DNA of 9,575 nt from Candidatus Nomurabacteria bacterium (GTDB lineage: Bacteria; Patescibacteriota; Saccharimonadia; Saccharimonadales; Saccharimonadaceae): NCBI GenBank assembly GCA_031262565.1, contig JAISHL010000024.1, forward strand, positions 1 through 9,575. The letters run 5' to 3'. The position numbers were made by a program, and so were the translations under genes. Position 1 is the first letter of the stretch, and every line of letters begins with the position of its first letter. Below are positions 7,467-9,575 of this stretch, piece after piece. The notes beneath the pieces were generated by a model. It saw nothing but the letters and a program-made list of their open reading frames with translations. It searched no databases and was not told the origin of the DNA.

Positions 7467-7490
7467 AAAATGCTTTCATTTTCGCATTTT
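7467..7490 (+). repeat. Inverted repeat upstream of the DUF3883-like gene, possible operator
   Basis: AAAATGC (7467-7473) and GCATTTT (7484-7490) form a perfect 7-bp inverted repeat with a 10-nt spacer. It covers the region where a -35 element would lie for the TATAAT at 7497, so it could be an operator. A weak terminator is the alternative, since two more T follow. The remaining intergenic sequence (7307-7543) holds only one other modest hairpin (7373-7402, stem CGTTG plus GGG with a 2-nt bulge) of unknown meaning. Confidence 0.3.
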
Positions 7491-7496
7491 TTCGTT

Positions 7497-7502
7497 TATA
7501 AT
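7497..7502 (+). promoter_or_regulatory. -10 box of the DUF3883-like gene
   Basis: Perfect TATAAT, 41 nt before the ATG at 7544, predicting a 5' leader of roughly 33 nt. No clear -35 box is visible. A weak purine-rich AAAGAAG (7529-7535) lies 8 nt before the ATG, so this gene is leadered, unlike its divergent neighbour. Confidence 0.5.
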
Positions 7503-7543
7503 AACCGTGCTGGTTTTAAGGTAAAACGAAAGAAGTTATTGAC

Positions 7544-8317
7544 ATGGATAATAAATCAGGCAAGCACGAAAACTACGAATTATTAAATTTATTAGGCTAC
7601 GGCTTAGCGAAGTTTGATAACGATTTAATCAAAGAATTCGACTTCAATACAAAACAGTCATTTTACGATTTTTTCGTTGATAAAGGATTGGTAAAAACTG
7701 CAAGTACCGTAAAAAATCGAATGGATTTATTTGATCCATATTTTGATAATGGACGAAAAGGTTGGTGGCAGAAAGCAGATGCCTATAAGCATAGAAAAAT
7801 TTTAATAGATAGTTTATTTGGTGACGAAAACGTCAAAACATATGCGAATATCATAAAATTATTTCTCAATGAAAAATATAATATTAAAGAATTTTTTGGC
7901 GAAGTAAAGCCAATCACTAGAACGCGTTTTAATAAATTACAACAAACTGGACTTGAAGCCGAACAGTTTTTTATCACGAATTTTAATACTATTGAAGTGT
8001 TTCACAATGGCGTTATAGCTGACGCAAGATTATATGGTGACGGATATGATTTTCAAGTAGATGTCGGTGAAAAAGCATTTCTTGTTGAAGTAAAAGGAAT
8101 TAAAAAAGATAAAGGAAAGTTTAGATTGACAGAAAATGAGCATAGCAAAGCCAGTGAATATACGAACGATTATTTTATAGCCGCCGTTATGGATCTTGAA
8201 AATAATCCTACATTTAAGATTATAAATAACCCCCTAGCAAGTCTAAAATTTACAGAGAGAATTACAAAATCAAAACAAAGTAAAGAGTTTCATCTAGCAT
8301 CTGACATTACATTATAA
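7544..8317 (+). CDS. DUF3883-like protein with PD-(D/E)XK nuclease-type C-terminal domain
   Basis: Protein of 257 residues. The C-terminal half (about 134-235) matches the DUF3883 (NO VEIN C-terminal) pattern: GLEAE (136-140), GYDFQVDV (167-174), FLVEVKG (179-185) and FRLTENE (193-199). E140, D169, E182 and K184 would form a PD-(D/E)XK catalytic set. DUF3883 domains are common in restriction and phage-defence proteins. The N-terminal half (about 10-115) is probably helical, with KNRMDLFDPYFDNGRKGWWQ at 57-76, and could bind DNA or a partner; I cannot name it. The gene is AT-rich (15 G+C in 60 nt at 7801-7860), suggesting acquisition. No methyltransferase, helicase or ATPase lies beside it in this window, so it is either a solo nuclease or a domesticated or remnant component. 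DNA cleavage is inferred from motifs. Confidence 0.85.
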   Translation: MDNKSGKHENYELLNLLGYGLAKFDNDLIKEFDFNTKQSFYDFFVDKGLVKTASTVKNRMDLFDPYFDNGRKGWWQKADAYKHRKILIDSLFGDENVKTYANIIKLFLNEKYNIKEFFGEVKPITRTRFNKLQQTGLEAEQFFITNFNTIEVFHNGVIADARLYGDGYDFQVDVGEKAFLVEVKGIKKDKGKFRLTENEHSKASEYTNDYFIAAVMDLENNPTFKIINNPLASLKFTERITKSKQSKEFHLASDITL

Positions 8318-8371
8318 AAAGGTTAATACGGTGCAATTCAAAAAAATCTCACGCTAAGTCTCCGTCCCAAT

Positions 8372-8396
8372 AAAATAAAAAATCTCCGAAGAGACT
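8372..8396 (-). terminator. Rho-independent terminator of tRNA-Gln
   Basis: On the minus strand AGTCTC-TTCG-GAGATT forms a 6-bp stem (one G-U pair) with a C(UUCG)G tetraloop, followed by a T-rich tract TTTTTATTTT. It starts 11 nt past the encoded CCA of the tRNA gene. Confidence 0.7.
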
Positions 8397-8407
8397 AAAA
8401 CTCAACT

Positions 8408-8481
8408 TGGCTAGGGATGAGGGATTCGAACCCCCGATCACGGGACCAGAACCCGTTGCCTTACCACTTGGCCAATCCCTA
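8408..8481 (-). tRNA. tRNA-Gln, anticodon CUG, with encoded CCA
   Basis: Full cloverleaf on the minus strand. Acceptor TAGGGAT pairs with ATCCCTA. The D arm is GCC/GGC with an AAGTGGTAA loop. Anticodon stem ACGGG/CCCGT encloses loop TTCTGGT with anticodon CTG. The variable loop is GATC, and the T arm GGGGG/CCCTC has loop TTCGAAT. The discriminator is G, followed by genomically encoded CCA (8410-8408). U1-A72 and G73 are usual identity elements of tRNA-Gln. It reads codon CAG. It has its own promoter and terminator and is transcribed in the same direction as the upstream prfB. Confidence 0.95.
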
Positions 8482-8492
8482 GTAGCCTAATA

Positions 8493-8520
8493 ATTATAGC
8501 ACATCTCGAACTTTCATCAA
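8493..8520 (-). promoter_or_regulatory. Promoter of tRNA-Gln
   Basis: On the minus strand TTGATG (8520-8515) and TATAAT (8498-8493) are separated by 16 nt, with an additional TG-n extension before the -10 box. The -10 box ends 11 nt before the mature tRNA 5' end, a typical distance for a short tRNA leader. Confidence 0.75.
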
Positions 8521-8588
8521 TACTTGAACGACACCCGATCAAAATCAATCACGCACAATAGCTCGCCCCACAAACATAAAAACACAGC

Positions 8589-9575
8589 CTACTCTTGTGC
8601 GACGCTACGCCATTCCAAAAATGCCTCTTGAAAACCGTCAATTTTGCCGTTCAAAACCGCGTCGACATCTTTTTCTTCATACTTCGTGCGCGTATCTTTG
8701 ACAAGCTTGTATGGATGCAAAACATAATTGCGAATCTGCGCGCCCCATGCCGCCGACTCGCCCGCTCGGAGATCGCTCAAATTTTCCACATGTTGCTCCA
8801 TTTGCAACGCCGCCAATTTTCCGCGCAAAATTTCCATGGCCTTTTCTTTGTTTTGCAATTGCGATCGCTCATTTTGAATCGCCACAACAATTCCCGTCGG
8901 AATATGCGTAATTCGCACCGCCGAATCTGTCGTATTAACCGACTGTCCACCGTGTCCACCCGCCCGATAAATATCAATTCGCAAATCTTTCGGGTCAATT
9001 TCAACCGCATCGGGCGTGTCAATTTTTGGCAAAACTTCAACCAACGCAAACGACGTCTCGCGCGACTCGGCATTAAACGGACTGAGGCGTACCAAGCGAT
9101 GCACGCCATTTTCGGATTGCAACTTGCCAAACGCAAACGCGCCACCAATCTCAATCACCACCGTTTTTACGCCAGCAGTTTCACCCGCCGACCGCTCAAT
9201 AATTTTTGCGTCAAAGCCAGATTTCTCCGCCCAGCGCAAATACATGCGCTCCAACATCTCCGTAAAATCCTGCGCGTCATCACCGCCCGCGCCCGCACTC
9301 AATCGCAAAATCGCGTCGCCCGAATCAAACTTGCCCGTAAATAACAATTGTCGCTTCAATTTCGCAAACTCAGTTTCCAGCGCCGTCACTTGTCCGTCAA
9401 ATTCCGCCAACAATTCATCATCAATAATCGCCAGCAATTCATTCAAATCTTTCGCTTGCGCCGCCAAAATCTCCCACGGATCAACCTGATTTTTCAAATC
9501 CGACAATTTTCGCGCGACATTCTGCGCATTGCTCGGATTATTCCAAATTTCAGGTTGCGCAATTTCGTTTTCCAG
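8589..9575 (-). CDS. prfB: Peptide chain release factor 2 (5' end outside the window)
   Basis: Class I release factor terminating translation at UAA and UGA. The visible 328 codons are open to the window edge. The region upstream of the TTG at 9506 still reads LENEIAQPEIWNNPSNAQN, matching the RF2 N-terminal helix, so the true start lies beyond 9575 and roughly 35 residues are missing. Diagnostic motifs: SPF (nt 9083-9075), the tripeptide typical of RF2 rather than RF1, and GGQ within GGHGGQSVNTTDSAV (GGQ at nt 8951-8943), which enters the peptidyl-transferase centre. The C-terminal domain is complete through EAFLEWRSVAQE, ending in TAG, a codon read by RF1. The site of the programmed +1 frameshift known from many prfB genes would be outside the window, so autoregulation cannot be judged. 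The tRNA-Gln gene lies 107 nt downstream and has its own promoter. Confidence 0.96.
   Translation of the reverse strand: MENEIAQPEIWNNPSNAQNVARKLSDLKNQVDPWEILAAQAKDLNELLAIIDDELLAEFDGQVTALETEFAKLKRQLLFTGKFDSGDAILRLSAGAGGDDAQDFTEMLERMYLRWAEKSGFDAKIIERSAGETAGVKTVVIEIGGAFAFGKLQSENGVHRLVRLSPFNAESRETSFALVEVLPKIDTPDAVEIDPKDLRIDIYRAGGHGGQSVNTTDSAVRITHIPTGIVVAIQNERSQLQNKEKAMEILRGKLAALQMEQHVENLSDLRAGESAAWGAQIRNYVLHPYKLVKDTRTKYEEKDVDAVLNGKIDGFQEAFLEWRSVAQE

Noticed and set aside
7307..7468. N-terminal extension of the TMEM175-like protein by 54 residues
   Set aside because: The extra residues have no family similarity and a perfect extended -10 box lies inside that stretch, directly before the internal ATG.
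8317..8481. tRNA-Gln as the integration site of an island containing the DUF3883-like gene
   Set aside because: No second copy of the tRNA 3' end was found on the other side of the gene, and no integrase is present in the window.
8595..9489. Plus-strand open frames opposite prfB
   Set aside because: They mirror the prfB coding strand, have low-complexity compositions rich in R/N/S, and show no motif; prfB itself is unambiguous.

Overview
The window looks like chromosomal DNA of a small-genome bacterium. A member of the Candidate Phyla Radiation, most likely Candidatus Saccharibacteria (TM7), is my best guess. That guess rests on the look of the LepA, DnaE and RF2 proteins, not on a search. 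UGA is read as stop: one gene ends in TGA and a release factor 2 gene is present. This argues against the UGA-recoding CPR lineages (Gracilibacteria, Absconditabacteria).

Layout. Positions 3-2735 (+) hold lepA (elongation factor 4) in two pieces. The N-terminal piece carries two in-frame palindromic repeat insertions (about 204-323 and 672-815). It is separated from the C-terminal piece by a complete, AT-rich foreign-looking gene (1106-1795), probably HEPN-like. Converging on lepA from the minus strand are dnaE (2789-6724) and, upstream of it, a TMEM175/DUF1211-type membrane protein (6764-7306). Both minus-strand genes have an extended -10 box exactly 7 nt before the ATG, which suggests leaderless mRNAs. 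A second AT-rich accessory gene (7544-8317, +) encodes a DUF3883-like PD-(D/E)XK nuclease-type protein. The right end has a minus-strand tRNA-Gln(CUG) with promoter, encoded CCA and terminator, then the 3' part of prfB (RF2), which runs off the window edge.

How it fits together. The backbone is housekeeping: translation (lepA, tRNA-Gln, prfB) and replication (dnaE). Two single AT-rich genes, one with a likely HEPN fold and one with a nuclease fold, look like separately acquired defence- or toxin-type cargo. The most unusual structure is lepA: three insertions, all at loops or domain boundaries. Each half of the interrupted gene remains open, and the second half has its own ribosome binding site. 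Together the halves still add up to a normal LepA once inserts are subtracted, so a functional two-piece LepA is plausible.
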